The position numbers were made by a program, and so were the translations under genes. The notes under the pieces are model-generated. The model did not search any database, was not told the DNA's origin, and was given only the letters and a program-made list of their open reading frames with translations. Source: CAYYMH01 sp964472785 (GTDB taxonomy: Bacteria > Zhuqueibacterota > Zhuqueibacteria > Thermofontimicrobiales > Thermofontimicrobiaceae). From it: 64,000 bases of DNA. The stretch covers positions 35,141 to 99,140 of the forward strand of contig CAYYMH010000014.1 of NCBI GenBank assembly GCA_964472785.1, written 5' to 3'. Position 1 is the stretch's first letter. Each line of letters begins with the position of its first letter. This document shows, piece by piece, positions 55,162 to 63,243 of the stretch.

Positions 55162-55872
55162 ATGGAAGGCATTCAATTGTCCGTTAAACAGGCGGGAGTT
55201 GATAATAGTATTTCGATTATCAAAGTAGGTGGTTATATTGACACGACAACATCTGCTGAATTAGAACACTCGCTCGAACAATTGTTGACAGATTATAAGA
55301 ATAGAATTATTATAGACCTGAAAAATGTCGATTATATAAGCAGTGCCGGGTGGGGAATTTTTATCAGTGAAATAAAAGGAATCAGGGAAAAGGGAGGAGA
55401 CCTGAAACTTGTCGGTATGATTCCTGATGTTTATGAGGTGTTTGAATTATTAGAATTTCATTATATCCTAAAAGCTTTCGAAACGATTGAGGAGGCAATC
55501 AGAGATTTCGATAAAGAAAAGGCGAAAGTCACCAGGGATAAAAAACCAATGAAAGTGGAAAAGGAAGAGAAAACATCAGAACAGCTTCAGCCGGATGCCT
55601 CTTTTCAGGATGCACAGTACGACGATGAGAAGGCCGATATTGATAAAATGATGACAACTGACACTAAAGATAAAAGTGTGGAAGAAAAAATCAAGCAACT
55701 CGTGATTGAAAATCCGGAAAATGGCAGTATAAAAATAATGAAAGAATTAAATACTGAAAAATATGGAAATGTGAAGCTAAGCTGGTTTCAGATAATGAGC
55801 TATTTGAGAAAGATGGATCTGAGCTCAAAAAAGAAAAGAGTAGAGTATTTTAAAAATCACGCTTTTAGTTAA
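55162..55872 (+). CDS. STAS-domain anti-sigma antagonist-like protein with C-terminal HTH-like module
   Basis: A 236-residue protein. Residues 1-112 are a STAS domain with VGGYIDTTTSAELEHSLEQL, an IIIDLKNVDYISSAGWGIFI core and FELLEFHYILKAFETIEEAI. The serine phosphorylated in SpoIIAA/RsbV proteins corresponds to Ser60 or Ser61. An acidic/lysine linker (about 115-168) leads to a C-terminal segment (169-230) that shares EEK, Px-G, ELNTE(K/R)YG and spacing with residues 719-780 of the upstream SpoIIE fusion. The expected role is a phosphorylatable switch toggled by the kinase and phosphatase upstream. The target is unknown. Confidence 0.84.
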   Translation: MEGIQLSVKQAGVDNSISIIKVGGYIDTTTSAELEHSLEQLLTDYKNRIIIDLKNVDYISSAGWGIFISEIKGIREKGGDLKLVGMIPDVYEVFELLEFHYILKAFETIEEAIRDFDKEKAKVTRDKKPMKVEKEEKTSEQLQPDASFQDAQYDDEKADIDKMMTTDTKDKSVEEKIKQLVIENPENGSIKIMKELNTEKYGNVKLSWFQIMSYLRKMDLSSKKKRVEYFKNHAFS

Positions 55873-55904
55873 AATTTGAAAACGTTGTTAACAGTTTATA
55901 AAAT

Positions 55905-55937
55905 AGAGTTTGTCAACCGGTGGCAAGCTCTTTTTTT
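55905..55937 (+). terminator. Rho-independent terminator after the STAS gene
   Basis: AGAGTTTG (55905-55912) pairs with CAAGCTCT (55924-55931) with one G-T wobble, followed by a run of seven T. It lies 33 nt after the STAS stop and ahead of thiI. Confidence 0.77.
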
Positions 55938-55983
55938 ATGTGCAAAAGAAAAGTAAAGGCGAATTGTAACGGGAAGTTGAATA

Positions 55984-57162
55984 ATGGCGGATATTATTCT
56001 CATTCACTACAGCGAGATCGGACTCAAAAAAGGAAACCGGCAGTTTTTTGAAAACAAACTTAAACAGAATATTTTGAAGGCAGTTGAAGATCTACCGGTC
56101 GATAATCTGAAAATCGATTACGGACGATTTTTACTTTACCTAAAAAAGGATTCCCCGGTTGATGTGATTGTTCAAAGATTGGAAAAAGTTTTCGGAATTG
56201 CCTATTTTAGTCCTGCCTATGGTGGTTCAACAGATATCGCGGAATTGAAAGAAGAAATATTCGAGAAAATAAAACGACTCCAGTTTGATACTTTTTGCAT
56301 AAGAACGCGCCGCAGTGATAAAAGTTATCCGCTCAAGTCAGTCGAGGTCAATAGAATCGTCGGTGAGCGGATTCACGAAGATTTGCAAAAACCGGTGAAT
56401 ATTAAACAGCCGGATGTGGCATGTCATATTGAGATTTATAACAAGCAAATTTATTATTATTTTGAACGCATCGAAGGCAGGCGCGGTCTGCCTGTTGGGA
56501 GCAGTGGAAAAGTAGTCAGCATGTTGTCTGCAGGAATTGATTCGCCCGTTTCTTCATATCAATTGATGAAAAGAGGATGCCGGGTGATCTTTGTCCACTT
56601 TCACAGCTTCCCACTGACAAACAAAGCCTCATACCACAACGCAATCCGCTTAGCGCAAAAAATGACAGAATACCAATACTCAACAAAGATTTATTTAGTC
56701 CCTCTGATTAAATTACAGGAAGCCATTATTTTGAATGCTCCGGCAAAGCTAAGACTGATCTTATATCGGCGGATGATGTTCCGGATCGCTGAGCAGATTG
56801 CCAAAAGGGAAAAAGCAAAAGCCCTGGTCACGGGTGAGAGTGTCGGTCAGGTTGCTTCACAAACATTGGAAAACATCGCGGCGATTGCAGACGCTATTTC
56901 CCTGCCGGTTCTCAGACCTTTGATCGGAATGGATAAAGAAGAAATAATTCAGCAAGCAAGAAAAATAGCCACCTATGACATTTCCGTTGAACCCTATGAC
57001 GATTGCTGCAGCTATCTCGTGCCGGAAAGTCCCGAAACGCGAGCGAAAATGGATGAGGTATTATCTGCTGAACAAAAAGTAGACAATTGGGAAGAGTTGA
57101 TTCAGCAATCCTTGAATGAGACAGAAATTAAAAAACTTCGTTTCCCAATCTCTGATGATTGA
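55984..57162 (+). CDS. thiI: tRNA 4-thiouridine synthase ThiI
   Basis: ThiI adenylates and thiolates U8 of tRNA and can supply sulfur for thiamine. The 392-residue protein has the N-terminal ferredoxin-like and THUMP domains (about 1-165, beginning IILIHYSEIGLKKGNR). The PP-loop AANH domain has VVSMLSAGIDSPVSS (about 177-191), VTGESVGQVASQTLEN near 285-300, and PYDDCCSYLVPESPETR. There is no C-terminal rhodanese domain, so it is the short form found in many bacteria that use another sulfur carrier. Confidence 0.95.
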   Translation: MADIILIHYSEIGLKKGNRQFFENKLKQNILKAVEDLPVDNLKIDYGRFLLYLKKDSPVDVIVQRLEKVFGIAYFSPAYGGSTDIAELKEEIFEKIKRLQFDTFCIRTRRSDKSYPLKSVEVNRIVGERIHEDLQKPVNIKQPDVACHIEIYNKQIYYYFERIEGRRGLPVGSSGKVVSMLSAGIDSPVSSYQLMKRGCRVIFVHFHSFPLTNKASYHNAIRLAQKMTEYQYSTKIYLVPLIKLQEAIILNAPAKLRLILYRRMMFRIAEQIAKREKAKALVTGESVGQVASQTLENIAAIADAISLPVLRPLIGMDKEEIIQQARKIATYDISVEPYDDCCSYLVPESPETRAKMDEVLSAEQKVDNWEELIQQSLNETEIKKLRFPISDD

Positions 57163-57182
57163 TTTTCCACAAAGAAAATTTC

Positions 57183-57210
57183 TTGCAATTTATTAAATTT
57201 TATTTATATT
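57183..57210 (+). promoter_or_regulatory. Candidate promoter of the YdcF-like gene
   Basis: TTGCAA (57183-57188), a 16-nt spacer and TATATT (57205-57210). It lies 80 nt upstream of the ATG at 57290. Confidence 0.42.
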
Positions 57211-57289
57211 AGTGATACATAAAAATTTTTGCCAAATTAATTTGCTTTAATTTTAGCCTGCGGAAAACAATCGTTTCATAGACATAATT

Positions 57290-57796
57290 ATGTTTAAAGT
57301 GATCATTATTTTAGGTTCCCCCAACAATGATCGGGGAGAGCTTCATCGTATTGCCAAAGAGCGGTGTGAAAAAGCGATAAAAATTTTCAAACAAGATAAC
57401 AGACAGATGTTCATCTTAACCGGTGGTTTCGGGGATCATTTTAACCGAACTGACAAACCTCACGCACTCTATCTCAAGAATTATCTCCTTGCAAGAGGCG
57501 TCCCGGCAAAAAACATTTTAGCTTTGGTAAAAAGCTCGAACACGATAGAAGATGCGATATTAACTAAAAAAGAGATAGATCGTCATCACATTAAAAAGGC
57601 AACCATCGTGACATCTGATTACCATCTTCCGAGAGTCAAATATATTTTTAACAGAATATTTACGCATGATATTGAATTAACATTTTCCTATTCAAAAACG
57701 GATGTTGATGAATGTGACTTAAATTTGGAAGCGCTAAAGGATCATGAAAAAAAGACGCTCAGCACATTAAAAAATCAGAAAATACTCACGAGCTAA
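57290..57796 (+). CDS. YdcF/DUF218-like protein
   Basis: A 168-residue protein matching the DUF218 pattern: IIILGSPNNDRGELHRIAKE at the N-terminus, then FILTGGFGDHF near 42-52, KNYLLARGVPAKNIL near 63-77, and IVTSDYHLPRVKYIF near 105-119. Related proteins (YdcF, SanA, ElyC) bind nucleotides or act in envelope metabolism, but most lack a proven reaction. This copy has no membrane anchor and looks cytoplasmic. It is followed 42 nt later by a symporter gene. Confidence 0.82.
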   Translation: MFKVIIILGSPNNDRGELHRIAKERCEKAIKIFKQDNRQMFILTGGFGDHFNRTDKPHALYLKNYLLARGVPAKNILALVKSSNTIEDAILTKKEIDRHHIKKATIVTSDYHLPRVKYIFNRIFTHDIELTFSYSKTDVDECDLNLEALKDHEKKTLSTLKNQKILTS

Positions 57797-57838
57797 ATCT
57801 TGTATGAAATGAAAAAGTTCAACTAAAAGGGGAGTTCG

Positions 57839-59305
57839 ATGGAGCATCAAACTCAAATATTGGTCGTCATGGTCGCATATTTATCTTTGCTTATTCTTTG
57901 GGGATTGTATCAGGGACGAAAAGTAAAAACCAATATCGATTATTCAATCGCCGGACGGAATCTGCCGGGCTGGGCAGCAGCCTTGTCGGAACGGGCAACG
58001 GGAGAATCTTCCTGGGCGCTGTTAGGATTACCGGGCGCGGCTTATGCAACAGGTTTGACAGAAATCTGGACGGCGCTGGGATGTGTTGTGGGAATCATTA
58101 CGGCATGGGCTCTGATCGCATGGAGATTGCGCGATGAAGCAGAGAATTATCAAATTAACACGTTTACGGATTATATTGCCAAACGACACGGCGATTTGGG
58201 ACAGTGGATTCGCGTGGTGGGAAGTTTGACCATTGTTTTTTTCTTTTTCTTTTATGTGGGCGCACAATTTCTCGGCGGAGGAAAGACACTGCACACTCTT
58301 TTTAAAATCGATCCAAATTGGGGCATGCTGATTACGGCGATCATTATTGTGCCTTACACCATTTATGGTGGATTCCGCAGTGTTGTTTACACCGATGTGA
58401 TTCAGGCAATTGTAATGATAACAGCACTGGTGGTTGGTCCGATTGTTGGTATTGTCTATTTGGCGAACCAGGGTGATGCAACACTTTTTGCCAACTCCAT
58501 TTCACAGGCGCTAACGAACGCCGGACATGAATATACCTCGCTCACAGGAGCAGCATCCGGATTTGCAGCCGGCGTTGTCATTGTGGGTGGATTTTCCTGG
58601 TTTTTCGGTTATCTTGGCGGACAACCGCAGTTGAGCATGCGTTTTATGGCGATTAAGGATGCGGAACAAGCAAAGCGCGCTCGAAATATCGGTATCGCCT
58701 GGACGATCATCGCTTATATTGGAGCGCTCTCTTTAGGTTGGATCGGGATTGCCATCTTTGGTCCAAATGGATTAGCTGATCAGGAATACGTGATGCCCAT
58801 GGTTTTGCTAAAAATATTTCCGCCAGCGATCGCCGCTGTTTTGATTACTGGTGCTATTGCGGCTATGATTTCGACTGCAGATTCTCTGCTGATTCTTTCG
58901 GCAACCGAATTGTCTGAAAATTTATTAAAATCAACTGCTAAAGATGAAAAAGATGACGTGAGAAAGAAATTAGCCCACAGCCGAATCGTAACCGCATTGT
59001 TGGCTGTTGTCGCACTGGCGGTTGCGTACTTTTCACCGACGAATCTTATTTTTACGCTTGTAGGTTATGTCTGGGCAGGCATTGGTGGCACATTTTCCGT
59101 GGTGATTCTGCTTACCCTGTTTTGGAAAAAATTTCACGGAAAGGCAGCGCTGCTGACCATTGTGACCGGTATGGTTTTTACAATTATCTGGATCAGTACA
59201 GGTCTGGATGAAAAAATTATTACCGCCAGAGTGATGACATTTGTTGTTGCCAGTATTGTTGCTGTGGTTTCAACCCTATTTCTTTCCGGAAAAACAAAAG
59301 ATTAA
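57839..59305 (+). CDS. Sodium:solute symporter, PutP-like
   Basis: A 488-residue inner-membrane transporter of the SSS family with about 13 hydrophobic segments. It has a typical early YSIAGRNLPGWAAALSERATG stretch, then ESSWALLGLPGAAYATGLTE near 60-80. GGQPQLSMRFMAIKD lies near 259-273, and the sodium-site helix IAAMISTADSLLILSATEL near 338-357. The pattern is close to proline/sodium symporters, but the substrate cannot be fixed from sequence. An AGGGGAG ribosome site precedes the ATG. Confidence 0.88.
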   Translation: MEHQTQILVVMVAYLSLLILWGLYQGRKVKTNIDYSIAGRNLPGWAAALSERATGESSWALLGLPGAAYATGLTEIWTALGCVVGIITAWALIAWRLRDEAENYQINTFTDYIAKRHGDLGQWIRVVGSLTIVFFFFFYVGAQFLGGGKTLHTLFKIDPNWGMLITAIIIVPYTIYGGFRSVVYTDVIQAIVMITALVVGPIVGIVYLANQGDATLFANSISQALTNAGHEYTSLTGAASGFAAGVVIVGGFSWFFGYLGGQPQLSMRFMAIKDAEQAKRARNIGIAWTIIAYIGALSLGWIGIAIFGPNGLADQEYVMPMVLLKIFPPAIAAVLITGAIAAMISTADSLLILSATELSENLLKSTAKDEKDDVRKKLAHSRIVTALLAVVALAVAYFSPTNLIFTLVGYVWAGIGGTFSVVILLTLFWKKFHGKAALLTIVTGMVFTIIWISTGLDEKIITARVMTFVVASIVAVVSTLFLSGKTKD

Positions 59306-59343
59306 ATCCAACCACTTTTTATGAAACAAGGAGGTATTAAGAT

Positions 59344-60837
59344 ATGAGAATTAAAGTTTTTATTCTTTGCTTTATTGTTTCAGCGACAGCGTTTGCTCAA
59401 AATGGCTATTATTTTGCCGGTCTGGACACATTACCTGATTTAGCATTAACCGCTAAAACCATAGATTTAAAATATCCGGTGGAAATGTATAATGTCAAAG
59501 CGATTGGAATGGGCAACACACAAATGGCACTGGGTAAAACATTTAATGCAATGATGTATAACCCCGCCTTTCTCGGAAATCCCCAAAAAAGGTTCGATAT
59601 TCTTGGCATCGGCACCAGCTTACCTCCCAACACCTACGACGCTGCCTGGTATTTGAGCGATAATATGGATGAATTTCTGGACGCCACCTCGCTGACCCAG
59701 GTTTATGAGAGTGCTGAAGCCTTTTTTGCAGCCAATACGATGGAGGATCGTCTGAATGCGCTTCACGAGATTAAAGACGGGATGCAATTTACTTTGGACC
59801 TGGTTGAAAAAGTGACCGGACCCGCAGAAAATCCTTACCGACATGGTGTGAGTGCAATTCCTTCAATTACGGCTCAATACGGTAACTGGGGCTTTTCTTT
59901 ATTTGGTTTCGGCTATTCCGGTTTTGCAGTACAGCTCAGCCCAACCCTGGAAAGTTTGATAGATATTGATATACCGGAAAATCTTGATAATCCCCTGGAA
60001 TCAGCGAAATCGATCACCAAAGTACTGGGGACATTGTCAACGGTTTTTCTCGGAAAGAGCCAGGGCTTTGTTAATGAGGTTTACCCGATTGCTTTTTACA
60101 TGGCTTATCTGGATATTGTCGGTAGTGTCGGTTACGGTTTCCAATGGCGGGATCATTGGATGTTTGGCGCTAATTTGAAAGTCGTCAATCGGCGATTTTC
60201 AACCAACCGTATCGCAGTTATCGATTACGACGAAATTCTCAACGAAGCGCTCAATAAACTAGAATCTGATGAAACGGGAATCACCGCGGATTTGGGCTGT
60301 TTATATAAATTTGATTTTGGCACGTCAATCGGCTTATCTCTTCAAAATCTTGTCCCGATACAAACGATCAAAGAAAGTATCACGACAGATTTCAGGTCTT
60401 CGCCCCGATTTATTTTCGAGCGAAATCCGAACGGAAGCATCCACACAAATGCGGAGGGTGATACAGCCATTGTTGCTGCGTTCAGAAAAATTTCAGTTGA
60501 ACGTCCCTTTGAGCTTACCTCCCCGTTTATTATCAGCGCGGGAGTCAGCCACTCAGTGACGAATAATTGGGATGTGGCGCTTGACTGGGTGGACATCGCA
60601 GAAGAGGATTCAAGATATACGAAAACGACTCAGCGCATTCGGTTAGGTACTGAATATCGTTTTAATTTATGGAAAAATAAATATATCCTGTCAATACGGT
60701 CGGGCATGGCTGATGAGAAAGGCGCGTTGGGGCTCGGATTTAATATCATGAATTATCTTCAACTTGACGCCGCTTACGCGTATGATCGCTTTGTGGACAC
60801 GTATTCCTATTTTGGTCAAATAAAATTTGGGTGGTGA
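59344..60837 (+). CDS. Outer-membrane barrel protein, TraF/PorV-like
   Basis: A 497-residue protein with a clear signal peptide (1-19, ending TAFAQ). The region MYNVKAIGMGNTQMALGKTF, followed by AMMYNPAFLGN, resembles the N-terminal signature of TraF-like and PorV-like outer-membrane proteins. Alternating hydrophobic strands and a final aromatic residue (FGW) support a beta-barrel. It has a strong AAGGAGGT ribosome site and follows the symporter by 38 nt. Its function (porin, fatty-acid-type transport or secretion) is not determinable. Confidence 0.75.
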   Translation: MRIKVFILCFIVSATAFAQNGYYFAGLDTLPDLALTAKTIDLKYPVEMYNVKAIGMGNTQMALGKTFNAMMYNPAFLGNPQKRFDILGIGTSLPPNTYDAAWYLSDNMDEFLDATSLTQVYESAEAFFAANTMEDRLNALHEIKDGMQFTLDLVEKVTGPAENPYRHGVSAIPSITAQYGNWGFSLFGFGYSGFAVQLSPTLESLIDIDIPENLDNPLESAKSITKVLGTLSTVFLGKSQGFVNEVYPIAFYMAYLDIVGSVGYGFQWRDHWMFGANLKVVNRRFSTNRIAVIDYDEILNEALNKLESDETGITADLGCLYKFDFGTSIGLSLQNLVPIQTIKESITTDFRSSPRFIFERNPNGSIHTNAEGDTAIVAAFRKISVERPFELTSPFIISAGVSHSVTNNWDVALDWVDIAEEDSRYTKTTQRIRLGTEYRFNLWKNKYILSIRSGMADEKGALGLGFNIMNYLQLDAAYAYDRFVDTYSYFGQIKFGW

Positions 60838-60886
60838 TTTTGAAGATGCACATGTGCTATTATTGGAAAAAATTGTTTTCTGAATT

Positions 60887-61597
60887 ATGACAGTCTATTT
60901 TATTTTAGTAGAACCCGAATTGCCTGAAAATATCGGCGCCAGCGCGCGAGCGATTAAAACCATGGGATTTCAAAATCTCCGCCTGGTGAATCCGGTCAAT
61001 CATTTGGACGATCGGGCAAAGTGGGTGGCGCATGGTTCGATGGAAATTTTAGAAAGCGCGGAAGTTTATTCTACTCTGATTCAAGCGACAACAGATATCG
61101 ACTTGGTTATCGGTACAACAAATCGGACACGTGTTTCCCGAAAAAAAATATATAATGAAAAAGAGTTGACCCGATTAATCACCGACAAAGCATCCACCGT
61201 CTCAACGATTGGCGTTGTCTTTGGCAGCGAAAAGCACGGTCTGACAAATGAAAATTTATCCCATTGTGATTTGGTTTCAAAAATACCGATGCACGCCGCG
61301 TTCCCCTCATTGAATTTGTCACAAGCGGTGATGCTTTATGCTTACATATTTTCTCCATTAAATATTCAAATGAAAGATCAAAAAAACTCTGTTGCAGATG
61401 CAGATAAACTGGCATTTTTAAAATCGGTTTTAAATGATTTGTTGAAGAAAATTGACGAAGATAGTGATTTAAACGTTCATAAACGAATCCTTGAGCGTGT
61501 ATCTGCGTTAAATGAAAAGGATTTGAACTTACTACACTATGTGATAAAAAAGGTAAATAATTATTTCGTCAAAACGGAAAAGACAAAGGGAGATTGA
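60887..61597 (+). CDS. TrmH-family RNA methyltransferase, TrmJ-like
   Basis: A 236-residue SPOUT enzyme. It opens FILVEPELPENIGASARAIKTMGFQNLRLV and includes KWVAHGSMEILESAEVY, VIGTTNRTR near 77-85, VFGSEKHGL near 113-121 and PSLNLSQAVMLYAY near 143-156. These match TrmJ/TrmL-type 2'-O-methyltransferases. The C-terminal helical extension is like TrmJ, which modifies position 32 of tRNAs. Its stop overlaps the next start (TGATG). Confidence 0.85.
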   Translation: MTVYFILVEPELPENIGASARAIKTMGFQNLRLVNPVNHLDDRAKWVAHGSMEILESAEVYSTLIQATTDIDLVIGTTNRTRVSRKKIYNEKELTRLITDKASTVSTIGVVFGSEKHGLTNENLSHCDLVSKIPMHAAFPSLNLSQAVMLYAYIFSPLNIQMKDQKNSVADADKLAFLKSVLNDLLKKIDEDSDLNVHKRILERVSALNEKDLNLLHYVIKKVNNYFVKTEKTKGD

Positions 61598-61995
61598 TGA
61601 AACATCCGAAGCTGGCATCGTGGGATCGAAAATTAAGACGCTTGATGGATAATCTGGATGATTATCTGGAGGATACTTTTGGTTCAAAATACAGATTACA
61701 TCCGGCAAGGGCGACACGGGGTAAAACATCCTCCAAAGCACATGACGGACTTTTCAATATTTCCGCTCAATTTACTTTAGGCAGAGGGTCTCAATTCGGC
61801 AGAGGCTATGTCGTTGATGTTCACTTGTCTACTTTGGAGCGAATACCGAAAGAAGAAGTTGAAAAGATCGAGCGTGTAACATTAGATTGGCTGGAAAAAA
61901 ATCTACCTAAATATTTTCCTAATCGTGACTTGCACGTTAAAATGGATGGACACCTGATCAAAATGTATGGTGACTTGAGCCTGGGGAACGTTTAA
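61597..61995 (+). CDS. Conserved protein of unknown function
   Basis: A 132-residue soluble protein translated from the ATG that overlaps the TrmJ-like stop codon, with an AAAGGGAGA ribosome site. Notable segments are YRLHPARATRGKTSSKAHDG near residues 32-51, ISAQFTLGRGSQFGRGYVVD near 55-74 and KMYGDLSLG at the C-terminus. I recall similar proteins in several bacterial phyla but no named family or function. Translational coupling to an RNA methyltransferase is the only hint. Confidence 0.72.
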   Translation: MKHPKLASWDRKLRRLMDNLDDYLEDTFGSKYRLHPARATRGKTSSKAHDGLFNISAQFTLGRGSQFGRGYVVDVHLSTLERIPKEEVEKIERVTLDWLEKNLPKYFPNRDLHVKMDGHLIKMYGDLSLGNV

Positions 61996-62076
61996 AATAA
62001 TTGAAGCTACTCGAAATCAGATTAGCCAATTAGACGAAATATTAAAAATAAAGTCGATGTTTTTTGGAGTGAAAAA

Positions 62077-63213
62077 ATGAAAACTATTATGAAATTAATG
62101 ATGATAATTTTGTTGGCGCTAACAGTTATTTATCTGTTCGCCGATACGAAAGACGATTTTATAAAAGCGTGTGCTTCCGGAGATTTGAAAACAGTAAAGA
62201 AACTTGTCAAGCAAGATATTAATATGAACGCACCAATAAAAAAAGACGGAACAACTCCGCTGATGCTGGCTTCGGAAAAGGGACACATCAAACTGGTTGA
62301 TTATTTTGTGGAGAACGGAGCTGATATTAACGCGACCAGGGAGTTTGGCTACAACAGCTTGATGGTCGCCCTAATGAATAAGCGCCCGGAAATCGCAAAA
62401 CTATTGATCGAAAAGGGCGCTGATGTTCGAGCCCAAACCAACTTGAAGGAAAACGCGCTGTTTTTTGCGGTTGAAAAATGTCTGCCGGAAATCGTCGAGA
62501 TGTTGATTGATCGCGGCTTAAATGTGGTATCAAAAAACAAACTGAATGAAACGCCTCTGTTCAAATCTGCGATCAATGGGTGCATGGCTGTTGCTGAAAT
62601 ACTGATTCGAAACGGTGCAGATGTGAATTTTCAGCAGCCCAAAAGCCAGGAAACCGTTTTGATGAAGGCGGCAGCAATGGGGCACGTAGAACTTGTTAAG
62701 CTGTTTAATGACAACGGAGCCGATGTGAGTGCCCGGGATCGGGGAGAAACCACAGCGCTTATCAAAGCTGCCAAAAACGGACACGCTGATGTGGTCAAAG
62801 TGTTAATCGGGGCGGGAGCCGATGTCGATGCAACAGACATCCTCGGTTATTCACCTTTGTTATACGCTTTGGAATTTCGAAACACGGAAACTGCGAAACT
62901 GCTGATGGAGAAAGGTGCTGATATTAATATTGAAGCAAAGGGAGGTGTGGTACCTGCACGGTTAGCTAAAGAAAATGATCTGGATGAGATTTTTAATATT
63001 CTTGCGGAAAAGGATGCCAAAGGCGTAGCAGAAATATTAGCAGAGGAAAAAGCCAAAGCGGAAGCAGATAGCGCGAAGGCACAAGCGGCAAGAGCGGATT
63101 CTGTTCAACTTCAGGAAGGTGAGGATGTGAGAGAGAAATCCGCGGCGGAAGAGCAAAATAAAAGTCCTGACAAACCGAAAAACGCGAAAGAAGAAAAGAG
63201 CGGCAAAAAATAA
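62077..63213 (+). CDS. Exported ankyrin-repeat protein
   Basis: A 378-residue protein with a signal peptide or anchor (about 5-22). About eight ankyrin repeats (25-310) follow with DGTTPLMLASEKGHIKLVDY, LLIEKGADV and AAKNGHADVVKVLIGAGADV-type cores. The tail is Ala/Glu/Lys-rich and disordered (about 320-378). Ankyrin repeats bind proteins; an exported copy probably acts in the periplasm or at the surface. The partner is unknown. Confidence 0.85.
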   Translation: MKTIMKLMMIILLALTVIYLFADTKDDFIKACASGDLKTVKKLVKQDINMNAPIKKDGTTPLMLASEKGHIKLVDYFVENGADINATREFGYNSLMVALMNKRPEIAKLLIEKGADVRAQTNLKENALFFAVEKCLPEIVEMLIDRGLNVVSKNKLNETPLFKSAINGCMAVAEILIRNGADVNFQQPKSQETVLMKAAAMGHVELVKLFNDNGADVSARDRGETTALIKAAKNGHADVVKVLIGAGADVDATDILGYSPLLYALEFRNTETAKLLMEKGADINIEAKGGVVPARLAKENDLDEIFNILAEKDAKGVAEILAEEKAKAEADSAKAQAARADSVQLQEGEDVREKSAAEEQNKSPDKPKNAKEEKSGKK

Positions 63214-63243
63214 TATGCTCACTCAACAGAGCTGGAAAATTTC

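Noticed and set aside
60848..60857. GCACATGTGC palindrome before the TrmJ-like gene as an operator
   Set aside because: A single 10-bp palindrome with no second copy or regulator nearby; not distinguishable from chance.
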